The translations under genes and the position numbers were made by a program. From assembly GCF_041260155.1 (NCBI RefSeq), contig NC_091935.1:44724303-44788302 (forward strand): a stretch of 64,000 nucleotides of DNA, in the 5' to 3' direction. Source of the DNA: Ptychodera flava (taxonomy: Eukaryota; Hemichordata; Enteropneusta; Ptychoderidae). This document shows, one piece after another, positions 1-13,168 of the stretch; within the stretch, counting starts at the first letter, position 1, and every line of letters starts with the position of its first letter. The notes under the pieces were generated by a model, which did no database searches, was not told the DNA's origin, and was given only the letters and a program-made list of their open reading frames with translations.

Positions 1-2761
1 ATTCCGTTTGGAGAATCGTCATTTGATCAAACGTTCGGATTGATCCAAGGTCCCAGGTAGAAAGAAACAGGGTAACGCAACTGGATTATTCTGACCAGAG
101 GTGAAACTACCTTATCCTGAGGTATATGTATAAATTATAGCATGGTATACCGTACCGCTCACCGGTTTTTCGGGAACATATATTTACTCCTCACCTGACC
201 AGTTTGCGCTATTGTCAGTCCGTAGAACAACTTTCATTGTCCCTCCCGTACTGACAGTGCCATCCACATGCTCATTTCATCATATTCATTGCCTGCTAGA
301 ATTTTGGTTAAATATTTTTTTTCTGTTCAACAACATTATAAACAGCAAAATGAATTTTCTAACACTGTCTGAACTTTCAAGTAGGACATAAAACCGAATT
401 GTATTCGCTACAGGGACTTGAAGATTCGCGCCGCATGCAAAGAAATATCTTACTGTTTGCTTAGGGCATGGAGAACACATTGTGCTCTTTTACATTTCTC
501 TTTGCAGTCGACTTGATCTGTAGAGTGACAAATCAATTGCTATTAAAGAATGACGGATAACAGGCCAAGAATATCAAAAATATTTGGACACTGATTCACC
601 AGCATCAGGGCAATGAAGTAGTAATTCATCGATGATCGAGAAACAGACTGCGTTTATACGTGTTTGTTGCAAATTTTGACAGCTTGTTCTGCACTCGTTT
701 CAATGGATCAGTCATTGGGATGCAGTTCAACATATGTTCATTCTGAGTGCAATATCACAATTTGTTTTGAAAAGTAAAATACAGGATGCTTCTAGCAGAG
801 TATGATTATGAATCAAAATCATGGTCTACCTGTTCTGATTTTCTTAATTGAGAGTGCAAGAGTATGAAATTATTGACATACGGTTGATATACAGTAGGCC
901 TACATGATTTCGTTATTTTGTTTTTGTTGCCACCGGAGAATTTGCATGGTGATTAAAAAATAATTTATAAATAGGCTCACTTATAATAGGATGTCACTAT
1001 TACAGAAGGGAATAGATACTGTTATATTCCGCTGAATCATTTTTATTACCAAATCTGTTATTCTTTCACTCACACATACACAGGGTCATTCTCAGCCGCA
1101 GAATTTTATCGTATTCATACCGCGGCGGTTATTGACACTGGGTACGTCGCTATGACTCCCTGACTGCCATGAATATGAGCGCGGGCTGGAATATTCCTGT
1201 TTGCGAGCTACCTCCGCCAGTCGTCTGCTGTCCTGGTCTCAGAAGCGTTAGATATAGAAGGATGTGCTCTCATGAACATGGGACCTGACGGTGTGCGTCA
1301 CCAAAAAGTGGGGACATACACAATATGAACGTCCGTAAAGGGTAGAAGTTCTGTTTAAAAGCCTTTACCAAAAGCTGAAGAGAGCGAAAACCTTAGCACA
1401 AACTCTGTTTGTGGACTGTGATTAACATGACACTATACAAGGGTAACTTGTATTTGCTCTCCAATAATATCCTATACTTTGTAAACAACTAAACTTGTTG
1501 TAAGTTGTGTACAAGCAAGTCCAGGATGGAACAAGTTAGACTAAATTTGAATTGGTGTAAAATGTTTCCCCCGTACATGTACAAAGCCCACATAGGCCTG
1601 CAAAACAATCTTAGACCAAGAGACCATTGACCTTTGACATTTTATCATGAACTCGCTCGGCAGGTTTATATTTTTCATATTTTCGTTGCTCTTATTCGCA
1701 CTCTAGTTTATATACAAGCCTAAATGGTGTTCGCTTTCAAGAAAAGTACTGTTCCTATGAAATTGATTAAGTTGCAATGAGATTACGTATCACAAAGGTC
1801 AACTTGTCGATACATTATGATCTTGCGTGACATCTACTATGATTTATGTCACAGGCAAGTGCAAGTTCAATTCTGTGAACTTTCTGAATTTGAAGACTAA
1901 AAGATTATTCTGCGTTGCTTTCTCATCGGACTGGGAGTTGAAATTGTTTGAGTTGGTGGAACCATGTTTACCATAAAGGTGTCGCCATAAATCGTAGCAC
2001 TGCTGTGCATTGTTGGTACGAAGAGCATGTAAGCGAGGTTAACTCTCGGTGAGCGATGACAGATATGGATGGCGTGGAATCACTCAGAATATCCGACATT
2101 ATGATTTGCTGCTGCTGCTCCAATAACCCTGTGTGCTGTTGCGTAGTGATTGAAACTTTGGATATTTTGTGTCTCGTCAGTTGCATTATGAAATTTTGCA
2201 GTCTTTCTGACGCTTTGATTTACATTTTGCCAGTGATTCCCGCTTTCCCCGCCTTTTTCTTCAAGATAGCAGCCGGTTTGTCCCATCAGATGTTTCTGTG
2301 TGATACCTGACTCTTGGGGAGGCAGTTTATCGACAGATACAACGGACCAGAGTCACTACATATCTCCGCCGGTTGACGATCTCTGAATACTTTGTATATT
2401 GTGATGCGGACGGAAAAAGTGTCCGGACTTGTTGGGGTTACAAAGATCCGGGGACTGAATTGTCGGATCGCCCCCAATCTGTTCATATCGTGTTTTAGTT
2501 TCGCGTTCATTAAATTTTAGATGTTCGGATCCTTTCGGTATTGCTTTGAGTGGGTTGTCATCCCATGCTAGTTGACGAGATCCCTGTCCACCTCGAAAGC
2601 CATGTATTTTCAGTATCTTAGGTTTGTTTTTCATTCCCATACTTTCTTCACTTAAGATCTTTTTACGGCACGACTTTTGGCGATCGTTTAAACTCGTCAT
2701 ACCTGATTAGTGATTATCCGTAGTTATTTTCTTAGGGAAACCTGTCTAATCCAAGTTTGTA
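1..2761. other. 5' flank, no supported gene
   Basis: I see no exon here that I can defend. The first 60 bases are open in one + frame and end in TAG at 58-60, which could be a gene end or chance. Short open stretches at 2056-2510 are rich in Cys codons and resemble no family I know. The missing signal-peptide exon of the receptor gene should lie here, between 5471 and 7406, or further left, but I could not find a convincing Met plus hydrophobic run followed by a phase-1 donor. Confidence 0.4.
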
Positions 2762-3485
2762 GCCGGTCTCCCATACAGAGTCAGTAAAGCTGATTAAGTT
2801 TACTGATGACACCACTGTTGGCGGGTTACTTTCAAATGCTGATGAAACTGAGTACCGATCCGAGGTTGCATGGTTGGTTGATTGGAGTACAAAAATAATC
2901 TCGAGTTAAATATCGCAAATACTAAAGAAATGATAGTTGATTTTGGCAGGAAGAACCCCTTGTTATAAATGATCAAATTGTAGAACATGGTTGATTTCTT
3001 CACTTTTCTTGGCTCAACTATCATAAATTCGTGAAGTTGGGACATGAACACAACTTCCATAGTGAAAAAAACACAACAACGGATGTTTTTCTTGAGACAA
3101 CTCAAGAAATTTGGACTGAGCCAGAAAGCTTTGATACACTTTTACAGAGCAGTTATTGAGAGTGTTCTTACGTTTCAATTACTGTTTGGTATGGTGAGTT
3201 AACTCAACAAGATAAAAAAATAGCCTTCAAAAATTAGATAAGACCGCTTCGAAACTCATCGGTTGCAAGTTACCATTTGTGGAATGTATTTACCCTAATC
3301 GCCTTGCTCGCAAATCAGACAAAATCACTGCTGATAAGATCAATCCAGCTCACTGTCTTTTCCAGCTCCTTCCATCTGGGAGGCGCTTCAGATATTTTAA
3401 ATCAAGAACAAACCGTTTTAAAAACAGTTTTTATCCAAGGGCAGTTCAACTTTGTTGATCTAGTAATTTTTAGTGTGATGTTTTA

Positions 3486-5274
3486 GGGAGCGTTCAGTTA
3501 TTATGGCCGGGGGTGGGCCAGCAAAATACAGGGAGGGGGTCACCTCAAATTTGAAAACTGCAAAGGGGGGGGGGGGTCATGTGTTTTTCAAACAGCTCAG
3601 GGGAGGGGTTTCACTTAATTTTCATAAGTATCCGTCCCGTCAAAAAGCAGTTTCAGTGTTCATAAATATTCTGGGAGATAAAACTGATTCGTTGCATGAT
3701 TTCATTCTCTTCAGTTATTCACCTGTAAATCTGAACAAAAGTATAATTATCTGTCACATAAACATCTTGACTTGACAACTCTGAGGCTTGTCTTATTGTA
3801 AATCAAGCTCACTGAACTGAGGGCAATGAACAATTCCTATTACTTACATATTATAGATATAGTAAGTTTTGTCAGGGAAATTATTTAACAGTTACCTGTA
3901 CTGAGACTACTAGTACCATGAAAAGTTTAATAATACTTTTAGTTGAAATTCCAATATCATAGTTGTTGTCCACATCTGAACTTTTGAATACCCTATTTGA
4001 ATCAAGTACATTTGTATCAATTATCAAACACCTATAAAAGCACAAATTAATTTAGTTTAGCATTGTAAAAAAATTATTCTTAGTTTTTTCACAGACTCCA
4101 ATGTATAGTGAATCAACATTTTGGTGAAATTCCAAAATCCAATTTCTTGCACACATATCAACCTTTAACCATCCTAGGCTAACTTAGTGCTTTAAATGAA
4201 TTATCAAATGTCTCTAAATACACAGATTTTGATAGTTTTGTATTGGAAAAAAATTATTCATATTTTCCTCATAGACTCCCATGTACAGTGAATCTACATT
4301 TTGGTATAATTCCAAAATCCAATTTCTGGCAAACACATCCATTTGTTGCCACCCTAATGTAATCTAGTACATTGATATCAATAATCGAGAGTACATAGAT
4401 ACATTGGTTTACCTATTTTTGTATTGGAAAAAATTATTCATACTTTCCTCATAGACTCCCATGTATAGTGGATGACCATTTTCAGTGAAATTCCATAATC
4501 AGATTTCTTGTACACATAATATGCACATTTAACCATCCTATTCTAATCAAGTACAATTATGTTCATTATTGAACGTCTGTATATGCACAAGCATACCAAG
4601 TTTTCATGGAAAAAAAATTATTTACAATTTTATCATTGACTCCCATGTATAGTGGATGAACATTTTTGGTGAAATTTTAAGGTCAAACTTTTTGTCCACA
4701 TGCCAGTTGTAACAACCCTATTTCATTTAAGTACATTTATGTAAATTATCAAATATCTATAAATGCATAGATATAGTTTTGCATTGAAAAAGTACTACAT
4801 AGATTTATGTATGAGAAAATATATGTATACCATGTATAGTGAATCAACATTATCAACAGCTTTCTTTTTAATTAAATCCAAATATCAAAATTTTGTACAC
4901 ACACGTTTGTGCAAAACTATTGTGTTCCACCGGTAATTTCTGTCCAACCCCTTTGAGGGGTAACTTCAGAATTTTAAGCAAGTCAGAAGGGGAAATCTGA
5001 GCATTAACACCTTTTGAGTTTTGTAAGGAAGGTCATTTGAAAAAATCTAAGCTCTTTTTTGGGGATTCTATTGGTCCATACCCTCGAGGTGTTTGTGTGT
5101 GCAACTTTACTCAAGCAATGTGGGGGGGGGGGGGGGGGGTATGAAATTTTTGTCATATCTTGAAAGGGGGTCATCAATTTTTTGGTACGATGGGTAGGGG
5201 GGGTTAACTTATTTTGACTGATGCGCAGGAAGAATTTGCCAGCCCACCCCCGGCCATAATAACTGAACGTTCCC
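3486..5274. mobile_element. PIF/Harbinger-like non-autonomous TIR element, copy 1
   Basis: Left end GGGAGCGTTCAGTTATTATG and right end (reverse complement GGGAACGTTCAGTTATTATG) continue together for about 40 bp as inverted repeats running into a G-rich tract. The flanks are TTA (3483-3485) and TTA (5275-5277), a 3-bp duplication of the kind made by PIF/Harbinger transposases. No transposase is seen inside. Long G runs (3567-3577, 5120-5139) lie just inside each end. It is inserted in the 3' UTR of the LINE at 2762-5470. Confidence 0.8.
4080..4865 (+). repeat. about 180-bp degenerate tandem repeat inside TIR element copy 1
   Basis: The motif 'CATGTATAGTGAATCAACAT', with variants, recurs near 4099, 4279, 4459, 4643 and 4830. 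Each copy is followed by a 'TTGGTGAAATTCCAAAATC'-like stretch and, about 75 bp later, by an 'AACC(A/C)(T/C)CCTA' block. The period is about 180-187 bp over five copies, with many substitutions. Confidence 0.75.
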
Positions 5275-5470
5275 TTAGTGTACAGTTTTGGGGGCATCAC
5301 TCCGCAGTAGTTTTATTGGTTGTAATTTGTTTCTATACTGTTTTGTTGCAATTTTAGTGTTTTTATTATATTGTGTGCTGTATAGTGCGATTGTGTGCGT
5401 GTGTTTGTTTAACAACACCAAGTCACAATCTTTATCGATTCAATTTCGTAATAATAAAGTAATAATAATG

Positions 5471-7406
5471 TCGCCGACATAAAAATATGAAGGGCTGTGA
5501 GTACAAGGATATTTCGGGTAGCTAAAAACAGGAATGATATGTTGAATCTTGTTATGTTATCGCGTTGTTTTTAAAGTTCTTATCATGTTATAGACCAGCT
5601 CTAGCAAACATTATACCGTTCGCATGGCGTGAGACCGTGGCGTGACAGCGATATCGTAATATCGACAAGTGTTGACATAGCAACTCTCATGATAAACAAA
5701 CAAAAGGGCCTCCACTCTCCGCCCCGTACGACGATCGGGGGCGATCGAAATGTAGGAGAGATTTAAAGGTATACAGTCACTTGTAATCTAAACATGCCCA
5801 TATATGGTCAAAGGGGCGTTCCTCGGTATTCAAAATGTCCATGTGAGGGTGCTGTTTTTAAAAAGCGGCTACCCGCTTAAAATCTATGATTGGTTAGATT
5901 TTGTCTTTCCATGGTAACTGTGGCGAAATTGGAACAGGTGACAGTATACCTTTAAAGCAGCGAAGGTTTTTGATCGTTAAAGATGGTGATACCATGTCGC
6001 ACCATAAAATGTTCTTCCCGTGCGACTTTTTCTAAGTATCGGTATATTTTATCATAGTGTTCATTGGTTGAGATATTGGGTATTTGTCGCCCACGGTGTT
6101 GACTTCAGGCAAACGCACATATCGTATAGTTATGAATGAAGCCAGTTTAAACAAATATTCCCACATTTATGAGCAACACGGCATAATTTGATGAAGAAAA
6201 GACACAATTACTGTGGTAACAGGAGTTCATAAGGTAAAATCCGTCTGTTACCTCATGGGTTGTTAAAGAGTCGTTTCGTATTTAAGGACGATAATCCTCT
6301 GTATGTATCGTTGATCAGTGGAACACGGTCGCACCGTGGTAGAAATAACTAATGAAGGGGACTAGGGTGGGTAATTAATAAATAACGAACTGTCTTTTTG
6401 AACAAGTAAACGGTGACAGTGTGCAAGGTTGTGTTGTAAAAATGTTATTTGTAATAGTTAATTAAGTTCCATTAGCTGTATCTTCTTGCGATTTTTCCGT
6501 TAGTTTTGATTGAAATGATCACTGGCTCATGTTGAATAGCCTGTCAAATAACAGAGAATCGCATATTATTCGGAAACATTACGTGCCCTACAACTAAATA
6601 ACATGTGATTTTACGACGAAAATTTCAATTTTTGTCCGGACAGAAATACAAACTCTGTTGACACGCGGATTGCAACGTAGGCATTCTTCTGCACCTGCGC
6701 GAGCCATTTACAGCAATTTCAAAATAAATATTCATTACTTATGCCCGGCACTTACGTCGTAGTCCATTGTCCGAGCACGTTGCGTAGCCAGATGTCTGGC
6801 AATCCACGACGCAATGTTGTTTTGATCCCGCAATCAACGTGAACTTGTACATCTGGCGTGATCGCGGCGTCACCATATCTGCGTTCTCCCCAGCACGCTG
6901 AGCATGCCAGACGTCAACAAACGAGCTCGGAAGGGCAACACGTTTGAACAAAAATTAGCAGTTTTATGTGGCTATAACATCACTAATCATGTTTGTTTCT
7001 TCGTAAAACAATATTTTGCAACAAATATGAGCCTCCAACATGGAATTTTCCGAGGTAAAAAATGGTCAAAAGTTACAAATAATGGCCCCTTTAATAAATG
7101 AATGTATTGCTCACTAGCCCCTGTGATTTCACACATACGGAAGCGTTATCTGACAGGAAGATGGCACATCTATGGTACTCTTCCCCTTTGTGTAATTCAT
7201 GGCACTTGGCTACTTGCTCTGTATATATTCATACATCATAGAAGTTCTATAATTAGTTAGGGAGCCTCTGAAGTAAAAAAAATATTTCGACGAACCACTA
7301 AAATGTTGTAAGGTATATTAGCTAACCACGACTATTCGATTGTTACCTTTCTAATGAGTCCAAACCTGTGGACCATTTAATCGTATTACATCTCAATCAC
7401 ACACAG
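5471..7406. other. Region 5' of first recognised receptor exon
   Basis: Apart from the MITE at 5767-5951 nothing is assignable. A CpG-rich patch at 6735-6935 has a 70-codon opening on the minus strand with no recognisable family. It could be part of a promoter or first exon, but the sequence does not decide this. Confidence 0.35.
5767..5951. mobile_element. 185-bp MITE with TTAA target duplication
   Basis: The ends are AGGTATACAGTCACTTGT and, reverse-complemented, AGGTATACTGTCACCTGT. They are flanked by TTAA at 5763-5766 and 5952-5955. TTAA duplications are made by piggyBac and Kolobok transposases; the AGG start does not look like the usual piggyBac CCC end. There is no coding capacity. Confidence 0.8.
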
Positions 7407-7715
7407 GTGCAAGATTAGATGTGACTTTTTTCAATGGGAAAGCAACACCAAGTTTCAGTGGAAATCTTTTCATCGGGGGATACTCAGCTGGTGATGACAT
7501 ATCAACTGTGGGTACAGATTTCTCTTATGGCAGGATTCTAGACACAGGTACAGGATCAGATCTCCCTTCCGGGTATACGTATGAAAACTTCATTAACTAT
7601 GCAAGAAGACTTCATTTGCCTACTGGCCCTGGCAGACCAGGTGTATACTACTGTGATGCCAATGCTAACACTGGAGAGACTGAGAGACTGCAGACAGTTT
7701 TGGTTGCAGAAGAAG
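7407..7715 (+). CDS. Receptor exon: N-terminal Ig-like domain
   Basis: This is the first recognised exon, phase 1 to phase 1, 103 codons, open throughout, with acceptor ACACAG and donor GTAAAT. It encodes an Ig-like module that closes with the F-strand signature 'GVYYCDAN' (around 7645-7665). Only one Cys is visible, so the usual B-F disulfide is absent or made differently. It contains 'SAGDD' and 'TGTGSDLPSG' stretches. The preceding exon should supply the signal peptide. Confidence 0.75.
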
Positions 7716-9182
7716 GTAAATTGTGACGTTTTTCCATGGTGTCACTATTATCATGATTCTCCATGCCGACCACAATCTATGTTCCTCCTTTCTTACTTCA
7801 TTTTCTTTTGTACTGAATCGTTTTTTATGGTAAGAACCATGTAAGCAAACAAACTGAAACATCCTCAAGGACATTGGTTCTTTTTTCTGTGAAATTGTTT
7901 TTATGGCTTTATGTGTTTATTTATTTGTTTGTTTGTTTGTTTGTTTGTTTGTTTGTTTATTTGTTTGTTTGTTTGTTTGTTTTAATCATTTTCTAGTTTG
8001 ACAAATACTTCCTAGGTTTTCCCTAATGGAAACTGCCTGGATATTACTCCTTCAGTTATTGAATTCTGTTTGCAGTGTTCTTCCTTTGTCATTATCTTAT
8101 CACTTTTGTCACACTCCCTTTGTGTAACTTGAAGTAAAGAGGGAGCCTTCGTTTTTAACAAGGGGGTTATCTGTGGAATTAAAGGCATAAGTAATTATTA
8201 AAAAATTAAAAAAGCCCCGTCCAATGTTTTCGCAAATTCAAATTCAAATTCATCTAAAAACTCCCCTTCTAAACTGTTAACTGGATAGATTGATGTAATG
8301 ATATTACAATGAGTAATTTGCTTGTCAAAAAAATACATGTTGTGTCAGTCATTGAAGCCTAATAAAACACATAAATACACAAAACAAAATTTCAATTCCT
8401 ATTCTTACATGGAAACTCATGCCACTTTGCCATGCCAAGAAGGGACAGAAAATTAATGTAACTGGTGTCGAAACATAACGGTACATAGTAATTCATTTTT
8501 TGTCGCATTGAACAAGACTTGGCTGCTGAAAAAAAAACAATCACACGGAATATGGTCTTAAGAACTCATAAAACGCAAACAGCAGATTGTTCCGTGTTTT
8601 TATTTCGAAGCATTCAAACCAGCAAAATGAAAATAAACGATATGTGGAGTAGTTTTGTCTGTATCACAACCAGCATAGTTACATGTCGAAACGTTTTTTT
8701 GTTCACAAATCTTGTTTTTTTTTCCGTTATGTAAACATTTTGCTCAATTTTCCAGTAATTGAAACATATCACTCAAATGTAAAATTGGACCCGAATCCAT
8801 CAAGACGCGTTTTGTTATATTTGACCCTCCATGTCCAAGCTTACACTTTCTCATCGCCCCCCCCCCCCTTAACCGGGGGCTACCTGAGTGGGACATATCG
8901 TTTCATTTCTGCCTACCTTAAACATCGCCTGTTCTTTTTGTCAAATGTTTTGAAATCTGAGTTTCTGTGCATATGCCATTTAAATCTGCCTGTATTTAGG
9001 AGTCTGTTACTAAGCCGTAAAGTCTGCTTTTTTCGTTTTGTCTATTTTATCAACTTTTTTCCTTACAGTAATTGATATCGCTATTTCGCTTTCACTGTAT
9101 CATCAAGTCAACGTTTTTAGTTCATTGATGTTGCGAGCAATGTCGACATTGCAAGGATATCGTAATTTGATTCTTTGTACAG
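7716..9182 (+). other. Intron with TTTG microsatellite
   Basis: A (TTTG)n-type tract lies at about 7916-7983. The remainder is AT-rich with a poly-C run at 8857-8868. No exon or recognisable element is seen. Confidence 0.5.
7916..7983. repeat. (TTTG)n microsatellite
   Basis: About 16 units of TTTG with TTTA interruptions. Confidence 0.95.
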
Positions 9183-9434
9183 CTGAAATAAAACCAGAAA
9201 TTCAAACAAAAACAGTAAGTTGGGGAGATGATGTAACACTGACCATGACGACGAACATATCAGAAGTATCGTTGAAATGGCGACACAACGGGATGCAGAA
9301 ATCAGAATGGCATGGCCAGAGTAGCTTTGTGATATCATTTGCAAAGACCACTGACGCTGGAATTTATGAATGTTACAGCAGTGAAACACAACGAAGTCAA
9401 GGAAAACATGGATTTATGAGACTAATCGTGAGAG
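9183..9434 (+). CDS. Receptor exon: second Ig-like domain
   Basis: Phase 1-1, 84 codons, with acceptor GTACAG and donor GTAAAT. The C-strand Trp ('LKWRHNG') and the F-strand 'DAGIYECYSS' are clear. The B-strand Cys position is occupied by Thr/Met ('VTLTMTTN'), so again the canonical disulfide is missing. Length and the Y-x-C motif fit a short C2/I-type Ig domain. Confidence 0.85.
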
Positions 9435-9546
9435 GTAAATTATCTATACTTATAGCATTATAAAACATGATCGATTACCATTTTTCCTATATTTATTATT
9501 GAGTAGCATAGAAAACAATACAGTACTCACATGCTCTATTATAATG

Positions 9547-11012
9547 ACCGCTACCCACCCCCTAAATTGCCAAGGACTAGAAAGTCGGGCGGCGGGAATT
9601 GGCTGCAGGTGTATCCGGTAAAGACCTGACAATTTTCCGGACAGAAAGAGCGTGAATAAGGATGTCAGGCGGCAGGAGCAGGGTAACAGAAGTGTCCGGT
9701 AAAAGACTGACAATCTTTGGTACCAAAAGCACGGGTATTTAAATCTCGGATGGCGGCGATTGGGTGACAGGTGTGCTAATTAAGGGGCGACAAATTTCCC
9801 GTACTTAAAGTGCAACCATTTGAATTGCATTCAATGGGCTGCCTGGGACAGGTATGCCGCAAGAGGGGTTGAAAATTCACCGTACAAAAAGCGCGTAGAT
9901 TAGAATCGCTATCAACGGACAGCTGACCACGGGTGTGCCCGGAAAAGGGTCGACATTTTCCGTACCATATGGATTGGAATGGCCTTCAGCGGGCCGTTGG
10001 CGAAAGCCTCACCCGAAAAAGGATTGACAATTTGTCGTACCTAATACCCGTGAAACTGAATGGCTCTGAGCGGGCAACTTGCGATAAGTGCCCGATAAAT
10101 AGCTGACTATCTTCCGTACCTCAAGTGCGGGAATTTCAATTGTCAATTGCCGAGGCCGACAAGTATGCCGCTGCATTACTACCAACCTCCCGTCAAAAAG
10201 ACAAGAATGTACAAATTTTATTCTGCGTCTACATTTGCCGCACAGATGGTAATATCTTTACCTGCCAAACATCAATTAATATCAATTTTCTTTTTTAATC
10301 GAAATTTGCCTTTCAATGAGTCAGGAAAAATTATATGGCGTAAAAGCCTATCGATGTATGTTGTCGAGTATCAGGAATTAGGCGACGAATGAGCTCGATA
10401 AAGGTTTGGCAATATCCATCCCCTAAATTGCCGAGGACTAGAAAGTCGGACGGCGGGAATTGGCGACAGATGTATGCCGTAAAGAGCTGACAATTTTCCG
10501 GACAGAAAGAGCGTGAATAAGAATGTCAGGCGGCAGCTGCAGGAGCAGCGTGACAGAAGTGTCCGGTAAAAAAGACTGACAATCTTCGGTACCACAAGCA
10601 CATTTGAATGTTGGATGGCGGCGATTGGACTACAGGTGTGCAAATTAAGGGGCGACAAATTTCCAGTACTTAAAGTGCGACGATTAGAATTGCATTCAAT
10701 GGGCTGCCGGGGACAGGTATGCCGGAAAAGAGATTCGAAATTTCCTGTACAAAAAGCGCGTAGATTGGAATCGCTGTCAACCGGCAGCAGACCACAGGTG
10801 TGCCCGGAAATGGGACAACATTTTCCGTACCAAAGAATGTGGATTGGAATGGCCTTCAGGAGGCAGCTTGCGAAAGGTTTACCCGAAAAAGGATTGACAA
10901 TTTGTCGTACCTACGATCCGTGAAATTGAATGACTCTGAACAGGCAGCTTGCGATAAGGGCCCGATAAACAGCTGACTATCTTCCATACCTATAGTCTGG
11001 GAATTTCAATGA
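9547..11012. repeat. Minisatellite of 75-82-bp units in a two-copy higher-order repeat
   Basis: Units share a core 'TTGACAATTTnCCGTACC' followed by 'AAGnGCGnnnATTnGAATnGC' and a 'GGCAGC' start. Cores fall near 9627, 9708, 9788, 9870, 9950, 10026 and 10103, then 10488, 10577, 10653, 10735, 10814, 10896 and 10972. Unit k of the first block matches unit k of the second far better than its own neighbours, at a constant offset of about 865 bp, so the whole block of at least seven units was duplicated. Less regular sequence (10150-10415) joins the blocks. Confidence 0.85.
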
Positions 11013-11034
11013 TGAGGCAAGCAAAAAAAAAGAA

Positions 11035-11377
11035 AAAATTGTGCTGTTCCGATAACATGGTTTTAAAAATAGGTTAGGTAGGTCGGCAGGAATGTTTTTT
11101 TAAAAATATTTTTATTTTTAAATACGCATTTTTCAGGGGTTCAGGGCGCTCAAACACTGGCTACAACATTTCCAGAAAAATATGTCATGCATATAAGGAA
11201 TAAAAACATAAAAGACATCCTCGTACAACCAAAAATTTAATACAAAGTAACGAACGCGTGATTTTACGGGTTTTCTTTCTTTGTTTGTTTTACTTCCGTG
11301 TTTACATAGCTCTAAAAAAAATTAGGGTCGGCCGGTAACAATTAGGGTAGGTCGGGTTATCGGAACAGCACAATTTT
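11035..11377. mobile_element. Short TIR element (about 343 bp)
   Basis: AAAATTGTGCTGTTCCGATA (plus AC) at 11035-11056 is matched perfectly in inverse by 11356-11377 (22 bp). Inside both ends lies a 'GGGTAGGTCGG'-like motif. I could not fix a target duplication because the flanks are A/T runs. There is no coding capacity. Confidence 0.65.
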
Positions 11378-11829
11378 GTTTTGTTCGGCCTTGTGTCTTC
11401 ACTACAGCCCTATACGTTGCAGTTTTCATTCCGATCGAGAATTTACGGAATTTTTTATGCGATGAAGGAAATTTATCGTTGTTCGTAGAATTACTTGATG
11501 TTCCATGTTGCTTTCCCGAAGATCATACGATAATTATTCATTCAGTTCACCTTGAATTTACATTGAGGTGTAGCTTTGGGGTTATCGCCAGGTACGAAGT
11601 CCACCTTTAGACGTGCGACTGTTGCCGCGCCGCGATATTCCTGAGTTATTAAATCCATCGACGGCACCCCTTTCGATATTTTGGAATAATTATAGGTAAA
11701 GCTTTAGCGAGTCGAAATTTCGTTGGACATGCCTTCTCTGTTTCCGTGTCTGAATTTGTAGCGTCATATTTTCGTAAATATATCGTGAGAGCACTGCATT
11801 GATCACGACAGATCGGTCTGTATCGTGGC

Positions 11830-11881
<52 letters not shown>
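11830..11881. repeat. (TA)n microsatellite
   Basis: About 26 uninterrupted TA units. Confidence 0.97.
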
Positions 11882-11885
<4 letters not shown>

Positions 11886-11916
11886 AAGTAGTTAAAGTTT
11901 AAATTCACTCGGTTAT

Positions 11917-12018
<102 letters not shown>

Positions 12019-13114
12019 TTGTGTCTGTGTGTGTGTGAACGGTACCAGTGCAGGAAAAATGTTCCGTTCGATGTTGTACAATACGGGTAATATCTGTCCT
12101 GGTCTACGTCACACAGGGGGCGATCCGAGCCAGTTCATGTGATTATATTCTGATCATTGTAATGTTTTGAGAGGGAGACGTGTATTGCATAAACTGTGTA
12201 ACTCTTACATTCCAGAAAGCTCGCGTACAGTATTAAGTAGGATATTTTAGGAAAATCAGATATAGATAAAGAAGTCAACTGCTCTTAATGCATACCGCTT
12301 TTTGAAGAAAGTAGAATTATTGCAAGGCAAAAAGGATTGGACCATTCATATTTTGCATTTAGGTCAGTGTTGGCAGTTCAAGCGTATTGTACTTTCTTGT
12401 CCTAAACAAGAAAAGTGGCCTTTATATCCATCCAATAGATTGAAAGGGCAGTGGTCTTCGGAACGGCGCTCAAAGGTCGCTAAGGACCCTACGACCAATA
12501 TAAACGCTGAGCTACGTCGGCGATTGATGAAAGTTAAAAATGTTGGTCTTAATGTACATCGTAAAATTTAAATGTTACAGCTATTTTGACAAGATTCATC
12601 TATAAAGTGCATGAAATACATTGTTTGTAAACAAAAAAGTTGCACATACGCACTTCCGACGACCACCTCCCTTTTATTTCTCTTCATCAGTGTTTGGGTA
12701 AACAACTTCCTGGTTGTAGTCATTTGGTTCACAGGCTCACATGAAGATAAGATTATGACCTGCACATTATGTTGAGATTCAAAATCATAACAAACAAATT
12801 AGTGCATGCCAGCATTCATACCATTCCCACACCAGGAGTGGAGAGTATGTTAGAGGCAAATGGGACCAGTTTAAAAGCCGCTGAGTTTATTCATTAATTA
12901 TGAAAAGAATCTAATCGAAATTTAACACCATGAGGGACTTGTCAGTTTCTTCGGCCTTGGGGGGGGGGGGGTAGATTATTTTTTGCCGACGTCAAAAAGT
13001 GGCTGACCCCCTATTCCAAATTTTGAAAACAGGGTGACCACCTCTATTCCAAATTTCGAAAACAAGGTGACCCCCCGCATGCCACAACTGTAAAACAAAA
13101 GGTGGACATAAATG

Positions 13115-13168
<54 letters not shown>

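Larger units (their letters stand above)
2762..5470 (+). mobile_element. 5'-truncated LINE (CR1/L2-like), interrupted
   Basis: The + strand encodes the end of a non-LTR reverse transcriptase. A degenerate YADD box reads FTDD (2799-2810). It is followed by the 'DW..KN.LELN..KTKE.IVDF' block (about 2875-2945), an 'F.FLGS.I' segment after 2990, the 'FYRAVIESVLTF...WYG' region (3135-3195) and a C-terminal 'LFQLLPSGRR.R' block up to about 3460. Frameshifts and stops break it. A TIR element (3486-5274) splits its 3' UTR; the UTR resumes after 5275 and ends in an AATAA-rich tail near 5450-5470. It has no upstream RT or endonuclease, so it is a dead 5'-truncated copy. CR1/L2 is my placement from these blocks. 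Confidence 0.75.

Noticed and set aside
1..60. C-terminal end of an upstream + strand gene
   Set aside because: Nineteen open codons ending in TAG are too few to tell from chance.
2056..2310. 84-codon + strand frame rich in Cys and hydrophobics, possibly a signal peptide exon
   Set aside because: No splice donor of the right phase follows the hydrophobic part and the Cys run comes from TGC/TGT repeats; it does not join the 7407 exon.
5288..5482. Hydrophobic 64-codon frame that looks like a signal peptide or TM
   Set aside because: It lies in the continued 3' UTR of the LINE and runs into its AATAA tail.
12302..12571. 89-codon basic + strand frame as a missing receptor exon
   Set aside because: No Cys/Trp pattern of Ig or EGF, contains its own Met and stop, and lacks phase-1 splice sites.
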